Numbered from the stretch's first letter, positions 14,060 to 22,227 are shown. The stretch: 22,227 bases of DNA from UBA3871 sp002392265 (GCA_946614255.1 CAMOGS010000012.1:1-22227); one strand, 5' to 3'. Notes: a model not told the origin generated them from the sequence alone. Numbers and translations are program-made.

Positions 14060-14863
14060 ATGGAAATTACAAATATAGCAGGATATGCACTAGCGGCATT
14101 TGCTATACTATTCGGTATTGTAGCCGGCGATGGAATAGATTTCGCCAGAATGGCAAACTTCTTTGATGTACAGTCTCTGTTCATCGTAGTAGTCGGCTGT
14201 ATTGCCTGTATTATAGCAGCAACGCCTTTTAGAATCCTAAAGAAGGTTCCGAAACACCTCAAGATGATATTCATCAAGAACAAAAGGGACCCACTCGAAT
14301 ATATTGAAATTATCGTAGAGCTCTCCAGAGAGGCCCGTAAAAAGGGCCTCCTGGCTCTCGAAGATAAGGCCAATAATTTTGAAGACGAATTCCTTAAAGA
14401 GAGTATTCTCTTTATCGTAGACGCTATAGAGCCGGACAAGTTAAAAGCACGTTTCCAACAAAAGCTCGACTACATCGCTGTTCGCGATGCCGAAGAGAAA
14501 AAGCTTTACGACCTGGGAGCGGCACTCGGGCCATCCTTCGGTATGCTCGGTACACTGGTAGGTCTGATTAACATGCTTAAATCCATGAACCTTGAAGGTG
14601 GCGCAGGCCAGCTCGGTCAGGATATGTCCGTAGCTCTGATTACAACGTTCTATGGTTCCATACTTGCTAACGTTATCTTCACTCCGCTTGGAAACAAGCT
14701 TGAAGATGCGCAGTCTCAGGAAATGCTTTTCAAGGAGATGATTATCGAGGGTGTAATCTCCATCAAGGAAGGTGAAAACCCTAAGTACATCGAAGAAAAG
14801 CTGCTCAACTTCCTTGAGAACAGCGAAAAGAAGGATGAAGACACATCCAAGAAAGAAGAGTAA
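14060..14863 (+). CDS. motA: Flagellar motor stator protein MotA
   Basis: MotA is the ring-forming subunit of the ion-driven stator. The 267-residue protein has four membrane segments at about 1-22, 33-54, 150-172 and 190-212. The cytoplasmic loop contains LSREARKKGLLALED, in which R93 and E101 have the same spacing as the E. coli R90/E98 pair that contacts FliG. The conserved segments LGPSFGMLGTLVGLINML and MSVALITTFYGSILAN hold the channel-side prolines and glycines. The C-terminus is charged (SEKKDEDTSKKEE). It is followed by motB after 2 bases, with the motB ribosome site inside the motA tail. Confidence 0.97.
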   Translation: MEITNIAGYALAAFAILFGIVAGDGIDFARMANFFDVQSLFIVVVGCIACIIAATPFRILKKVPKHLKMIFIKNKRDPLEYIEIIVELSREARKKGLLALEDKANNFEDEFLKESILFIVDAIEPDKLKARFQQKLDYIAVRDAEEKKLYDLGAALGPSFGMLGTLVGLINMLKSMNLEGGAGQLGQDMSVALITTFYGSILANVIFTPLGNKLEDAQSQEMLFKEMIIEGVISIKEGENPKYIEEKLLNFLENSEKKDEDTSKKEE

Positions 14864-14865
14864 CT

Positions 14866-15705
14866 ATGGCAAAGAAGCAGAATAAATCAAGCGTAAACAA
14901 GGATGCTTGGCTGGGTACCTATGGCGATATGATTACGCTGATTCTGGTTTTCTTCGTTCTGCTTTATTCCATGTCAACGATAGACCAGCAGAAGTACAGA
15001 CTTTTGGTAAAGGCGTTCACCGCCGACAAGGATACTCTGGAACAGCTGGCCATGGAAGAAGCTATGGAGAACGGCGAATATATGGATCCGGACCTCACGG
15101 AGGCGGAGCAGGGACAGCAGGGCGACCAAAACCCGGAGGTTTCGGAAAGCCAGCAATCCCAGTCGCAGCAGCAACAGCAGCAGGTTGAGGAGATTGAAGA
15201 TATCTCAGACCTGTATGAGTATCTGCAGCAATATGTTCAGGAAAACCAGCTTCAGGACGAGATTCAGGTTGCCAAGGGCAGAGACATGGTTTATATCAGA
15301 TTCACTTCGACGCTTTTCTTCCAGCCGAACAAGGCGGTACTACTGCCGGGAGGCAAGGACATACTCGATACCGTGGGACCTGCCATCCACATGGTTGAAG
15401 AAAACGTAAAAGTGATTCGAATAGACGGACATACGGCAGAATCTGCTCCGGGAGATAACTCGGTTAACGACCGAGACCTTTCGTCGGAGCGTGCCAACAC
15501 GGTTCTCAAGTATTTTGAAGAGTATTACATCACGGACAGAGCCAAGCTCATGGCTGTAGGCTATGGCAGGTACAGGCCGGTTGCAAGCAACGATACCGAA
15601 GAGAACAGAGCTAAGAACAGAAGAGTTGAGATATTAGTGTCAAAGGTAGATATCATTCAGGATGAACTCAGGACGATATACGACCAGATAGACGCAATGG
15701 AGTAG
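14866..15705 (+). CDS. motB: Flagellar motor stator protein MotB
   Basis: MotB is the stator subunit that carries the ion-binding aspartate and anchors to peptidoglycan. The 279-residue product has a single membrane segment at about 20-40, with the essential aspartate D21 in GTYGDMITLILVFFVLLYS. A Glu/Gln-rich linker at about 75-112 (GQQGDQNPEVSESQQSQSQQ then five more Gln) is unusually long and low in complexity. The OmpA-like domain follows (VIRIDGHTAE, LSSERANTVLKYFEEY, MAVGYGRYRPVASN and NRAKNRRVEILVSK), all typical. Whether it is H+- or Na+-driven cannot be told securely. The next gene is fliM; the fliL gene often found here is missing. Confidence 0.96.
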   Translation: MAKKQNKSSVNKDAWLGTYGDMITLILVFFVLLYSMSTIDQQKYRLLVKAFTADKDTLEQLAMEEAMENGEYMDPDLTEAEQGQQGDQNPEVSESQQSQSQQQQQQVEEIEDISDLYEYLQQYVQENQLQDEIQVAKGRDMVYIRFTSTLFFQPNKAVLLPGGKDILDTVGPAIHMVEENVKVIRIDGHTAESAPGDNSVNDRDLSSERANTVLKYFEEYYITDRAKLMAVGYGRYRPVASNDTEENRAKNRRVEILVSKVDIIQDELRTIYDQIDAME

Positions 15706-15738
15706 CATAGAATAGCTTAGCGCAAGGAGGCAGAATTA

Positions 15739-16800
15739 ATGGCTGAAATATTATCCCAAAGCCAAATTGATATGCTCTTGAACAGCTTGTTAAACTCGGA
15801 TGAAGAATCCGGAGGCGGAGAAGAAGCTGCGGCCCCCGGCGGGGAGGCACAAAACGCTGTCGACCCGAAGACCGCCAAAAAAGTCAAGGAATATGACTTT
15901 AGAAGCCCAAAGATATTCACCAGAGAACAACTCAAGCTGCTGTACACCATTTACGAGAACTATTGCAGAATCGTATCATCACACATTACAGCGAACCTGC
16001 AGTCGTACACGGCTGTCGAGATTGTTGAAGTCGAGGAGCAGCAGTACTACGAGTACAACAACGCTCTACCGGACAGTGTGCTGTGCGGCCTCTTGGATTT
16101 CGATGTAAAGGATGAGGACAATATCGCGACAGGCGACCTCATCATTATGGAAATGTCCAAGGACATAGGCTTTTGCTGCATAGACAGATTCCTTGGAGGC
16201 GAGGGTAAACCTCTGGAAAATGACAGAGAGTTTACCGAAATCGAGCTTTCGATTCTCGAACACCTCTTCAAGGGTATGGTAGGACTGATGAAGAATGTTT
16301 GGGCAGACCATCTCGAGATTAATCCTAAACTCGTAAAGATGGAAACAAACTCCCGTATACTTCAGGGCATCAGTGCCGATGAAAACGTAGTTATCGTCGT
16401 AATGATGGTGACAATAAACGATACGCAAGGCAAGCTGACGCTGTGTGTCCCGGCAAGTACATTAAACATCATGTTCAAGAAACGTGAGGCGATGTCAAAG
16501 CGCAGAGAAATCAGGGGAGACCAGCACAGTGAAGAATTACGTAAAGAGCGTATAATTTCACAGATTAATGAAAGCGATCTTGTGATTAAAGGTATACTGG
16601 GCGAAGCCACGGTGATGTCAAAGGACATTGTTGAATTGCAGGTCGGTGATATAATCATGTTAAACAAACCTGAGGATTCCTATGTGGATATTGCTGTAGA
16701 GAATACTGTATGGTTTAAGGGCGAGCTTGGAGTCTACAACAGAAAAAAGTCCATAGAAATCAAAGAGAAAATCAGGAGAGGAAGTGATCACGCGATATGA
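15739..16800 (+). CDS. fliM: Flagellar motor switch protein FliM
   Basis: FliM forms the C ring with FliG and FliN/FliY and binds phosphorylated CheY. The 353-residue product opens with LSQSQIDMLLNSLL, the conserved N-terminal CheY-binding helix. An acidic Gly/Ala-rich linker follows. The middle CheC-like domain has the FliG-binding GGEG motif at residues 153-156 and LSILEHLFKGMVGLMKNVWA. A C-terminal SpoA/FliN domain ends the protein (LQVGDIIMLNKP, VDIAVENTVWFKGELGVYNR). The strong AAGGAGG site lies 8 bases before ATG. The stop overlaps the fliY start (ATGA), so the two C-ring proteins are probably coupled in translation. Confidence 0.97.
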   Translation: MAEILSQSQIDMLLNSLLNSDEESGGGEEAAAPGGEAQNAVDPKTAKKVKEYDFRSPKIFTREQLKLLYTIYENYCRIVSSHITANLQSYTAVEIVEVEEQQYYEYNNALPDSVLCGLLDFDVKDEDNIATGDLIIMEMSKDIGFCCIDRFLGGEGKPLENDREFTEIELSILEHLFKGMVGLMKNVWADHLEINPKLVKMETNSRILQGISADENVVIVVMMVTINDTQGKLTLCVPASTLNIMFKKREAMSKRREIRGDQHSEELRKERIISQINESDLVIKGILGEATVMSKDIVELQVGDIIMLNKPEDSYVDIAVENTVWFKGELGVYNRKKSIEIKEKIRRGSDHAI

Positions 16801-18110
16801 GTGAAGTAACAGCTAACATGCTCACCGATATGGAAAAAGACGTCATTGGCGAAGTCATGAATATCAGCATGGGATCAGGTGCCACGGCAATGTCCACGGT
16901 TCTGGATACCAAGGTAAACATTACAACGCCGAGGATTGAGGTAGTTCCGGTATCGGAATTCGATTTCGCGCACCTCGAACCTGTAATGGGCGTCAGCATA
17001 AAGTATGTCGAAGGTATTGATGGCGTCAATGTGCTTCTCCTGAAGCAGGAAGACCTTAAAAAGATATTATCCCATCTCCTCGGAATGGAAAATGCGGATG
17101 AAATCGAGTTTGACGAGATTGCCAATTCGGCAATTTGCGAAATAATGAATCAGATGATGGGTTCGTCCGCAAGCGCGCTTGCGCAGTTCCTCGGAAAGCC
17201 TATCAACATTTCTCCACCGGAGATAATCGACGCGAAAACTGAAGATGTTAAAGAACTCTTCGCATTAAAGGGCGACGATGTAGTAAGCATCAAATTTGAT
17301 CTTAACATAGAAGGACTTGTGGAAAGTGAGTTCATCAGTGCGATGGAACCTAGTCTGGTCCGCGAAATAGTCAATACGACAATGGGCGGAGATATCGGAG
17401 AAATTGCACCTGAAGACGCTCCGGCACCTACAGGCCCGGAAATGTCGGGAGTGGTAGCGGGAAGCATAGAAGATATGGCCGCAGCGGCTATGTCGGCTCC
17501 TATACCGGATACGGCAGGAATGGCGCCACCACCAATGCAGGCGGAAGCACCTGCTGCAGCAGCGCCACAGCCTCAGCCGCAACCGCAGCCTCAGCCGCAG
17601 GTTATTCAGCCGGTTCAGCCGGCACCGGCTCCGCAGATGGCAGCTCAACCAATGCCGCCTCAGCCGGATCCGATGATGTACCAGCAGCCTATGGCAGCAC
17701 CGCAGCAGCCGATGTATCAGCAGCCTATGTACCAGCAGCCTATGCCGGCACCTCAGCCGATGTATGCGCCGCAGCCGATGCCTGCACAGGCAGTAAACGC
17801 AGCACCGTATACTTACAAGCAGCTGGGTGAGGCAATAGGTTTGGACCTTACTGACAGTAACAACCTGGAGTTGGTAATGTCAGTACCTATTCAGATTACT
17901 GTTGAGCTCGGTACCACAAAGAAAAAGATTAAAGATATTGTAGATCTGTGTCAGGGCAACATCGTTGAACTGGACAGACAAGCCGGAGACCAGGTTGACA
18001 TTCTGGCTAACGGCAGATTAATCGCCAAAGGCGATGTAGTGGTTGTTGATGATAATTACAGCGTTCGCGTCACCGAAATTGTAAAGCGTGACGGCGAAGG
18101 ACTAGCTTAA
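16797..18110 (+). CDS. fliY: Motor switch phosphatase FliY (CheC domains plus FliN domain)
   Basis: FliY is the Gram-positive form of FliN that also dephosphorylates CheY-P. The 437-residue protein has three parts. A CheC-like region at about 7-200 has two intact active sites of the form ExxN-x22-P: E19/N22/P45 and E115/N118/P141. A Pro/Gln/Met/Ala-rich linker lies at about 240-335 with repeats of QPQ and MYQQP. The FliN/SpoA domain at about 350-435 includes MSVPIQITVELGTTKKKIKD, VELDRQAGDQVDILANGRLI and AKGDVVVVDDNYSVRVTEI. The linker is longer than usual. It starts within the stop of fliM and precedes cheY, its substrate gene. Some annotations call it fliN. Confidence 0.95.
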   Translation: MSEVTANMLTDMEKDVIGEVMNISMGSGATAMSTVLDTKVNITTPRIEVVPVSEFDFAHLEPVMGVSIKYVEGIDGVNVLLLKQEDLKKILSHLLGMENADEIEFDEIANSAICEIMNQMMGSSASALAQFLGKPINISPPEIIDAKTEDVKELFALKGDDVVSIKFDLNIEGLVESEFISAMEPSLVREIVNTTMGGDIGEIAPEDAPAPTGPEMSGVVAGSIEDMAAAAMSAPIPDTAGMAPPPMQAEAPAAAAPQPQPQPQPQPQVIQPVQPAPAPQMAAQPMPPQPDPMMYQQPMAAPQQPMYQQPMYQQPMPAPQPMYAPQPMPAQAVNAAPYTYKQLGEAIGLDLTDSNNLELVMSVPIQITVELGTTKKKIKDIVDLCQGNIVELDRQAGDQVDILANGRLIAKGDVVVVDDNYSVRVTEIVKRDGEGLA

Positions 18111-18140
18111 GAGTTTGTTTTACGACAAGGAGAAAAGAAT

Positions 18141-18500
18141 ATGAGCAAGATTTTAATCGTAGACGATGCAGCATTTATGCGAATGATGGTAAAGGACAAC
18201 CTTAAAAAGGCCGGCTATACCGACTTTATCGAGGCAGCAAACGGCGAAGAAGCTGTAAAGGCCTTCAACGAGAATGCACCCGATCTGGTACTCCTCGACA
18301 TCACTATGCCTATTATGGACGGCATTCAGACACTTGGCGCAATCAAGAGCGCAAACCCAAGTGCAAAGGTTGTTATGTGTTCAGCAATGGGCCAGGAAGC
18401 AATGGTAGTCGAAGCTATCAAACTCGGAGCGCTGGATTTCATCGTAAAGCCATTCAAGCCTGACAGACTTGTACAGACTGTAAAGAACATTTTAGGATAG
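18141..18500 (+). CDS. cheY: Chemotaxis response regulator CheY
   Basis: CheY is the single-domain response regulator that carries the chemotaxis signal to FliM. The 119-residue protein has all receiver-domain residues: the acidic pocket D8/D9 (LIVDDAAFMRM), phospho-acceptor D53 (LLDITMPIMDG), the switch Ser at 81 (MCSAMGQ) and K103 (VKPFKP). There is no output domain. The Gly/Met-rich MCSAMGQEAMVVEAIKLGA stretch is typical of Firmicutes CheY. A GGAG site lies 8 bases before the ATG. Its place directly after fliY, which has two CheC phosphatase sites, puts the signal and its eraser in one message. Confidence 0.97.
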   Translation: MSKILIVDDAAFMRMMVKDNLKKAGYTDFIEAANGEEAVKAFNENAPDLVLLDITMPIMDGIQTLGAIKSANPSAKVVMCSAMGQEAMVVEAIKLGALDFIVKPFKPDRLVQTVKNILG

Positions 18501-18505
18501 GGCGA

Positions 18506-18880
18506 ATGATCAAAGCGATATTACACATCCTGTTTGCCATAGTATGTGTCGTTATAGTGCTTTTCATGGCGTATTACCTGACCAGGATATATGCGAAAAA
18601 GATGGGCACATATTTCGGAACCGGCAAGAACATAAAGGTGGTTGACCGCATTCCGATAGGCAAGGGCTCTTCCATTGCCGTGGTGGAGCTGCAGGGGGAA
18701 CAATATTTGCTCGGTATAACGGAGCAAAATATTACAAAAATCGACAAGCTTGAAGATAAAATCGAGCCCGCTCCCGTTCAGGAGCTCCCTCAAATTTCAG
18801 ATCTGAATCTGAAGAATGCATTCAAAACACTACTTCACAAGGAAACAGGCGAAAATGACGAAAGCATTGAAAAGCAATAA
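18506..18880 (+). CDS. fliO: Flagellar biosynthesis protein FliO (FliZ-type)
   Basis: FliO assists assembly of the FliP core of the export gate. The 124-residue protein has one membrane segment near the N-terminus (about 5-27, LHILFAIVCVVIVLFMAYYL). A cytoplasmic domain follows with KNIKVVDRIPIGKGSSIAVV and EQYLLGITEQNITKIDKLED, both typical of FliO. It starts 5 bases after the cheY stop with an AGGG site. The 3' end overlaps fliP by 26 bases. FliO is the least conserved export-gate gene, so context supports the call. Confidence 0.9.
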   Translation: MIKAILHILFAIVCVVIVLFMAYYLTRIYAKKMGTYFGTGKNIKVVDRIPIGKGSSIAVVELQGEQYLLGITEQNITKIDKLEDKIEPAPVQELPQISDLNLKNAFKTLLHKETGENDESIEKQ

Positions 18881-19628
18881 CAAAAAAAGACTAATATTAC
18901 GCCTCTTTGAAGTGTTGCTGATGACATTCACAATATTGCAGCTTGCTACCGCAAAGGTTTTCGCAGCCAGCTCCATAGATGTGGTAATAAACGGCGAAGG
19001 TTCTGACACTGTCAGAATCATTGTGCTGCTTACAATTATAGCGGTTTCACCGTTTTTACTGCTGATGTGCACTTGCTTCGGAAGAATAGTAATCGTCCTT
19101 TCGTTCCTGAGGAATGCCCTCGGAACTCAGCAGGCACCTCCAAATCAGGTGCTTGTGGGACTGGCACTGTTCATCACGCTGTTTATCATGCAACCGACTT
19201 TTGCGGACATATACGAAAACGCCTTTGTACCATACGATCAGGGGCTGCTCGAAACGACGGACTTTATCGAGGCGTCGTGCGAGCCGCTGAAGGAGTTTAT
19301 GTTAAAGCAGTGCACGACCGAAGATGTGGATTTGTTTGTGGGGCTTAATCATGACGAGAGCGTTGCACAGCTTTCGGGAACACAGCTTCCTATGCATGTG
19401 GTGGTTCCGGCATTTATCACAAGCGAACTGAAAAGAGCTTTCGTAGCGGGCTTTCTGATATACATACCGTTCGTGCTGATTGACCTGGTTGTCGCCAGCG
19501 TCACGATGTCGATGGGTATGATCATGCTCCCGCCTACAATGATTTCGCTTCCTTTCAAGTTAATGCTTTTCATAGTTGTGGACGGATGGGGACTCCTGGT
19601 GGAGACTCTGGTCCAAACATATCATTGA
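18855..19628 (+). CDS. fliP: Flagellar export gate protein FliP
   Basis: FliP forms the pentameric core of the export gate with FliQ and FliR. The product has 257 residues from the chosen ATG. It opens with a signal peptide, as most FliP do: KSNNKKRLILR, a hydrophobic stretch, then ATAKVFAASS with a likely cut after VFA. Membrane segments follow at about 53-80, 95-112, 193-215 and 222-245. The family motif RIVIVLSFLRNALGTQQAPP is complete. An in-frame ATG at 18816 would add 13 residues ahead of the signal peptide and lacks a ribosome site, so I prefer 18855, which has AAGGA about 12 bases upstream. It overlaps fliO. Confidence 0.95.
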   Translation: MTKALKSNNKKRLILRLFEVLLMTFTILQLATAKVFAASSIDVVINGEGSDTVRIIVLLTIIAVSPFLLLMCTCFGRIVIVLSFLRNALGTQQAPPNQVLVGLALFITLFIMQPTFADIYENAFVPYDQGLLETTDFIEASCEPLKEFMLKQCTTEDVDLFVGLNHDESVAQLSGTQLPMHVVVPAFITSELKRAFVAGFLIYIPFVLIDLVVASVTMSMGMIMLPPTMISLPFKLMLFIVVDGWGLLVETLVQTYH

Positions 19629-19640
19629 CGGAGGTAGTGC

Positions 19641-19907
19641 ATGAGTACAGGCGATTTAGCAGAAATCATGAGAGCTTCGGTCGTATGCGGATTCAAACTT
19701 GCAGGCCCGATTCTGATTCTTTCGATAGTAGTCGGACTGATTATTTCGGTTTTGCAGGCTGCCACTTCAATTAACGAGCAGACACTCACATTCGTGCCAA
19801 AGGTTGTTATAGTAGCAATCGTGCTGATTTTCGGCGGCACGTGGATGCTCCAGACAATGGTGGATTTCACCGAATACATTTTTGATATCATCGTCAAATT
19901 CGGATAA
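19641..19907 (+). CDS. fliQ: Flagellar export gate protein FliQ
   Basis: FliQ is a small two-helix membrane protein of the export gate. The product has 88 residues, the normal size, with two membrane segments at about 15-38 and 52-75. It shows the conserved GPILILSIVVGLIISVLQAA and SINEQTLTFVPKVVIVAIVL stretches. The ribosome site GGAGG is 6 bases before the ATG. It lies between fliP (12-base gap) and fliR (20-base gap). Confidence 0.96.
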   Translation: MSTGDLAEIMRASVVCGFKLAGPILILSIVVGLIISVLQAATSINEQTLTFVPKVVIVAIVLIFGGTWMLQTMVDFTEYIFDIIVKFG

Positions 19908-19927
19908 CGGGATGGGTCGGTGATACG

Positions 19928-20704
19928 GTGGCATTTGATTTCAATACAATAATTATTTTCCTGATGGCAACGTGCCGAACTTCGGGCTGTATATTTTTCA
20001 ATCCGATTTTCGGCAGAACAACGGTGCCGAATGTCATCAAGGTAGGGATGGCCGTAGTACTCGGCGTATATATCACTGCGTTGATGCAAAACTCGGGAAT
20101 TAATGTGGAAGATTTAACCACATTGGAGTTTGTCCTCAGCATGGCAAAGGAGTTTGCGATAGGCTTTACTCTCGGATATATAATGAGAGCATTCCTTGCA
20201 ATCCTGACACTTGCCGGTTATGTAATCGACATGCAGGCGGGCTATTCGATGGCCACACTGTATGATGCATCTACAAATGCGCAGATTTCAATAACAGGAA
20301 ACCTGATGACAATAATGTACACATTACTGTTCTTTGTCACGAACAGCCACGCAAACCTGGCAGCACTCGTAGTTAAAACCTATGATGTGATTCCGGTAGG
20401 TATGGTGGGCATAAACCGTGAGGTCGGGATATATGCCATTCAGATGTTCGGGCTCATGCTGATATATGCTTTTCAGCTGACGATCCCATTCATAGTTTTG
20501 GAGATCTTTACTGAAGTTGCGGTCGGCATGATGATGAAGATGGTACCTAATATCAACGTTTTCGTTGTAAACATTCACCTCAAGATGCTGGTGGGACTGA
20601 TACTTTTGATAACGATTATCCCTGCACTGGGAATATTCATGACAAAGCTGAACACCATCATGTTTGAGAGGATGACAGAGTCACTGAACTATTTGATGCT
20701 CTAG
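19928..20704 (+). CDS. fliR: Flagellar export gate protein FliR
   Basis: FliR is the single-copy export gate subunit that links the FliP-FliQ ring to FlhB. The 258-residue protein has about six membrane segments and the usual opening motif TCRTSGCIFFNPIFGRTTVP. Other family features are GYVIDMQAGYSMATLYDAST and FEVAVGMMMKMVPNINVFVV-like text near the C-terminal end (EVAVGMMMKMVPNINVFVVN). The start is GTG at 19928, with a GGTGAT site a few bases upstream; the reading frame has no earlier ATG that fits. It is followed by flhB after 15 bases, in the same order as in B. subtilis. Confidence 0.95.
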   Translation: MAFDFNTIIIFLMATCRTSGCIFFNPIFGRTTVPNVIKVGMAVVLGVYITALMQNSGINVEDLTTLEFVLSMAKEFAIGFTLGYIMRAFLAILTLAGYVIDMQAGYSMATLYDASTNAQISITGNLMTIMYTLLFFVTNSHANLAALVVKTYDVIPVGMVGINREVGIYAIQMFGLMLIYAFQLTIPFIVLEIFTEVAVGMMMKMVPNINVFVVNIHLKMLVGLILLITIIPALGIFMTKLNTIMFERMTESLNYLML

Positions 20705-20719
20705 GAAAGGGAATGAGCC

Positions 20720-21817
20720 TTGGCAGAATCGAACAGAACCGAAAAGGCGACTCCCAAAAAGAAAAGGGACGAGCGTAAAAAAGGTAATGTTTTCCAAAGC
20801 AAGGATGCTACGAGCGTAGTAACCGTGCTGGTGGCATTCATCCTGCTTTCAAAGCTTTGCGGCTTTGACGCAAACAGAATCGCGAACTTTTACAAGTCCT
20901 CGATTGCAAGGATAGGCACCATGGATGACATTTCAGTGACAGGATTTTCAGTCATATTCAGAGATTTGATAGTAAATCTTTTGATCTGTGTATTTCCGCT
21001 GATGATTGCGGTAGCACTGGTGGCGATAATTGCAAACGGTGCGCAGACAAAATTCAATTTCTCGATGGAGAGACTGAAACCGAAATTAAGCAAATTCAAC
21101 CCTATAGAGGGATTTAAGAGAATTGTTTCAATTCGTTCAGCAGTACAGCTGGTCAAATCAATCATAAAGGTAGTTGTTATCGGAGTGGTTATTTACTCGG
21201 CTGTTTCGGATGTGCTCCTGGTGGCACCGGATATGTTAAATACCGAGGCCGCAGAGTCCACATCATATATGCTAAGCGCCATGATGAGCATGGTCTACAA
21301 AATCTGTTTGATGTTCCTCGCCGTAGCGATACTTGACTACGTTTACGAACGTTTCGATTATGAGAGGCGTATGCGAATGACAAAGCAGGAAGTCAAGGAA
21401 GAATACAAACAGACTGAAGGAGACCCTCAGGTAAAGGGCAAGCAGCGTGAAATCGCCCGCAAGATGTCAATGAACCGTATGATTCAGGCAATTCCTACGG
21501 CGGATGTAATCGTGCGAAACCCGACGCATTTTGCGGTAGCGCTGAAATACGATGAGGACAGCATGACAGCCCCTGTGGTTGTTGCAAAGGGTGCAGATAA
21601 ATTGGCTGAAAGAATTATTGCCGAGGCTGAAAAGTACGACATTCCCATGTACGAAAACAGACCTCTGGCACACACTCTGTACTATGAGAAGGGCTTGGAT
21701 CCGGGGATGCCTATTCCGCCGGAGCTGTACAAGCCGGTAGTAGAAGTGTTCGTATGGTTGATGCAGTATAAAGGCATTGACCTTAGGGAAATAGCAAAAA
21801 GGAAAGCGGTTAGTTAA
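20720..21817 (+). CDS. flhB: Flagellar export switch protein FlhB
   Basis: FlhB controls the change of export substrate from rod/hook to filament proteins. The 365-residue protein starts with the conserved charged segment (SNRTEKATPKKKRDERKKGN). Four membrane segments follow (about 32-47, 85-107, 140-162 and 183-207), then a cytoplasmic domain. The self-cleavage motif NPTH is at residues 267-270 (VRNPTHFAVALKY), followed by VVVAKGADKLAERI and YENRPLAHTLY, as in active FlhB. The start is TTG at 20720 with an AAAGGGA site; the ATG at 20713 is out of frame. flhA begins 2 bases after the stop. Confidence 0.97.
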   Translation: MAESNRTEKATPKKKRDERKKGNVFQSKDATSVVTVLVAFILLSKLCGFDANRIANFYKSSIARIGTMDDISVTGFSVIFRDLIVNLLICVFPLMIAVALVAIIANGAQTKFNFSMERLKPKLSKFNPIEGFKRIVSIRSAVQLVKSIIKVVVIGVVIYSAVSDVLLVAPDMLNTEAAESTSYMLSAMMSMVYKICLMFLAVAILDYVYERFDYERRMRMTKQEVKEEYKQTEGDPQVKGKQREIARKMSMNRMIQAIPTADVIVRNPTHFAVALKYDEDSMTAPVVVAKGADKLAERIIAEAEKYDIPMYENRPLAHTLYYEKGLDPGMPIPPELYKPVVEVFVWLMQYKGIDLREIAKRKAVS

Positions 21818-21819
21818 GG

Positions 21820-22227
21820 ATGCAAAAAATAACCCAGAATATCGTAGCGGTATTCGTAGTAATCATAGTTGCATTCATCATTATCCCGCTGCCGACCTTC
21901 CTGCTGGATTTCATGTTTATAGTGAGTATATCAGTGTCACTGGTCATCCTGATTACAACCATGTACATCAAGGGACCTCTGGATTTCTCAATTTTCCCGT
22001 CACTGCTACTCATAACGACGATACTGAGAATAGCGCTGAATATCTCATCAACCAGGAAAATCCTCGGTGAGGGAGGCAATGCCGGAAAGGTTATCGAAAC
22101 CTTTGGTACATTCGTACTTCAGGGTAACGCTATCGTAGGTTTCATCGTATTTATCATTATCTTCATCGTTCAGTTCCTGGTTATTACAAAGGGTACGGAA
22201 CGTATAGCAGAGGTAACGGCGAGATTC
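21820..22227 (+). CDS. flhA: Flagellar export gate protein FlhA (partial, cut by window edge)
   Basis: FlhA is the large export gate protein; its cytoplasmic ring binds chaperone-substrate complexes. The frame stays open to the window end, giving 136 N-terminal residues of about 690. The visible part has three hydrophobic segments (about 8-30, 34-50 and 106-128) and two FlhA signatures: ILRIALNISSTRKIL near residues 66-80 and FLVITKGTERIAEVTARF at the right edge. The ATG stands 2 bases after the flhB stop with only an AAGG directly before it, so it probably depends on coupling to flhB translation. Confidence 0.96.
   Translation, partial: MQKITQNIVAVFVVIIVAFIIIPLPTFLLDFMFIVSISVSLVILITTMYIKGPLDFSIFPSLLLITTILRIALNISSTRKILGEGGNAGKVIETFGTFVLQGNAIVGFIVFIIIFIVQFLVITKGTERIAEVTARF

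Noticed and set aside
17545..17800. Short repeats in fliY that might suggest a CRISPR or tandem-repeat element
   Set aside because: They are in frame and encode the Pro/Gln/Met-rich linker of FliY; there are no spacers.
18816..18854. Upstream in-frame start for fliP
   Set aside because: Adds 13 residues ahead of a good signal peptide and has no ribosome site.

Overview
The window is a chromosomal flagellar and chemotaxis region from a motile Gram-positive anaerobe, most likely of class Clostridia (a Lachnospiraceae- or Eubacterium-like lineage is my best guess). The evidence is the gene order, a FliY-type switch protein with two CheC domains, flbD and the Firmicutes 'flg_new' gene inside the operon, a cheY between fliY and fliO, strong GGAGG ribosome sites and free use of AGA and ATA codons. 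The window is almost entirely coding. I see no tRNA, rRNA, insertion sequence, CRISPR array or phage gene.

Left arm (1-2123, minus strand): flgM (anti-sigma-28), flgN (chaperone) and flgK (hook-filament junction, cut by the left edge). They are read from a sigma-28 promoter with a full -35, a 15-base spacer and a full -10. This is a late (class 3) flagellar unit.

Centre (2094-2500): a 407-base divergent control region. It holds the sigma-28 promoter, a run of evenly spaced T tracts, a housekeeping-type promoter for the plus strand, and small RNA stem-loops at the 5' ends of both transcripts.

Right arm (2501-22227, plus strand): one very long fla/che operon, flgB-flgC-fliE-fliF-fliG-fliH-fliI-fliJ-fliK-flgD-flg_new-flgE-flbD-motA-motB-fliM-fliY-cheY-fliO-fliP-fliQ-fliR-flhB-flhA (flhA is cut by the right edge). 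Genes overlap or are separated by a few tens of bases, and I see no terminator. The proteins build the rod, MS ring, switch, export ATPase complex, hook, stator and export gate. fliL and ylxF, often found in this operon in relatives, are absent from their usual places.

The most unusual element is the 112-base gap before flgE. It is almost fully base-paired as RNA: a small hairpin followed by a compact three-way junction of three perfect 6-bp helices. An 8-base stretch in the second helix is exactly complementary to the flgE ribosome-binding site. I do not recognise it as a named RNA family, and it is the best candidate here for an undescribed system: a cis-acting RNA switch controlling hook protein synthesis. 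Second-tier signals are a sigma-54-like promoter before fliK and a GGA-loop hairpin (possible CsrA site) before flgB.
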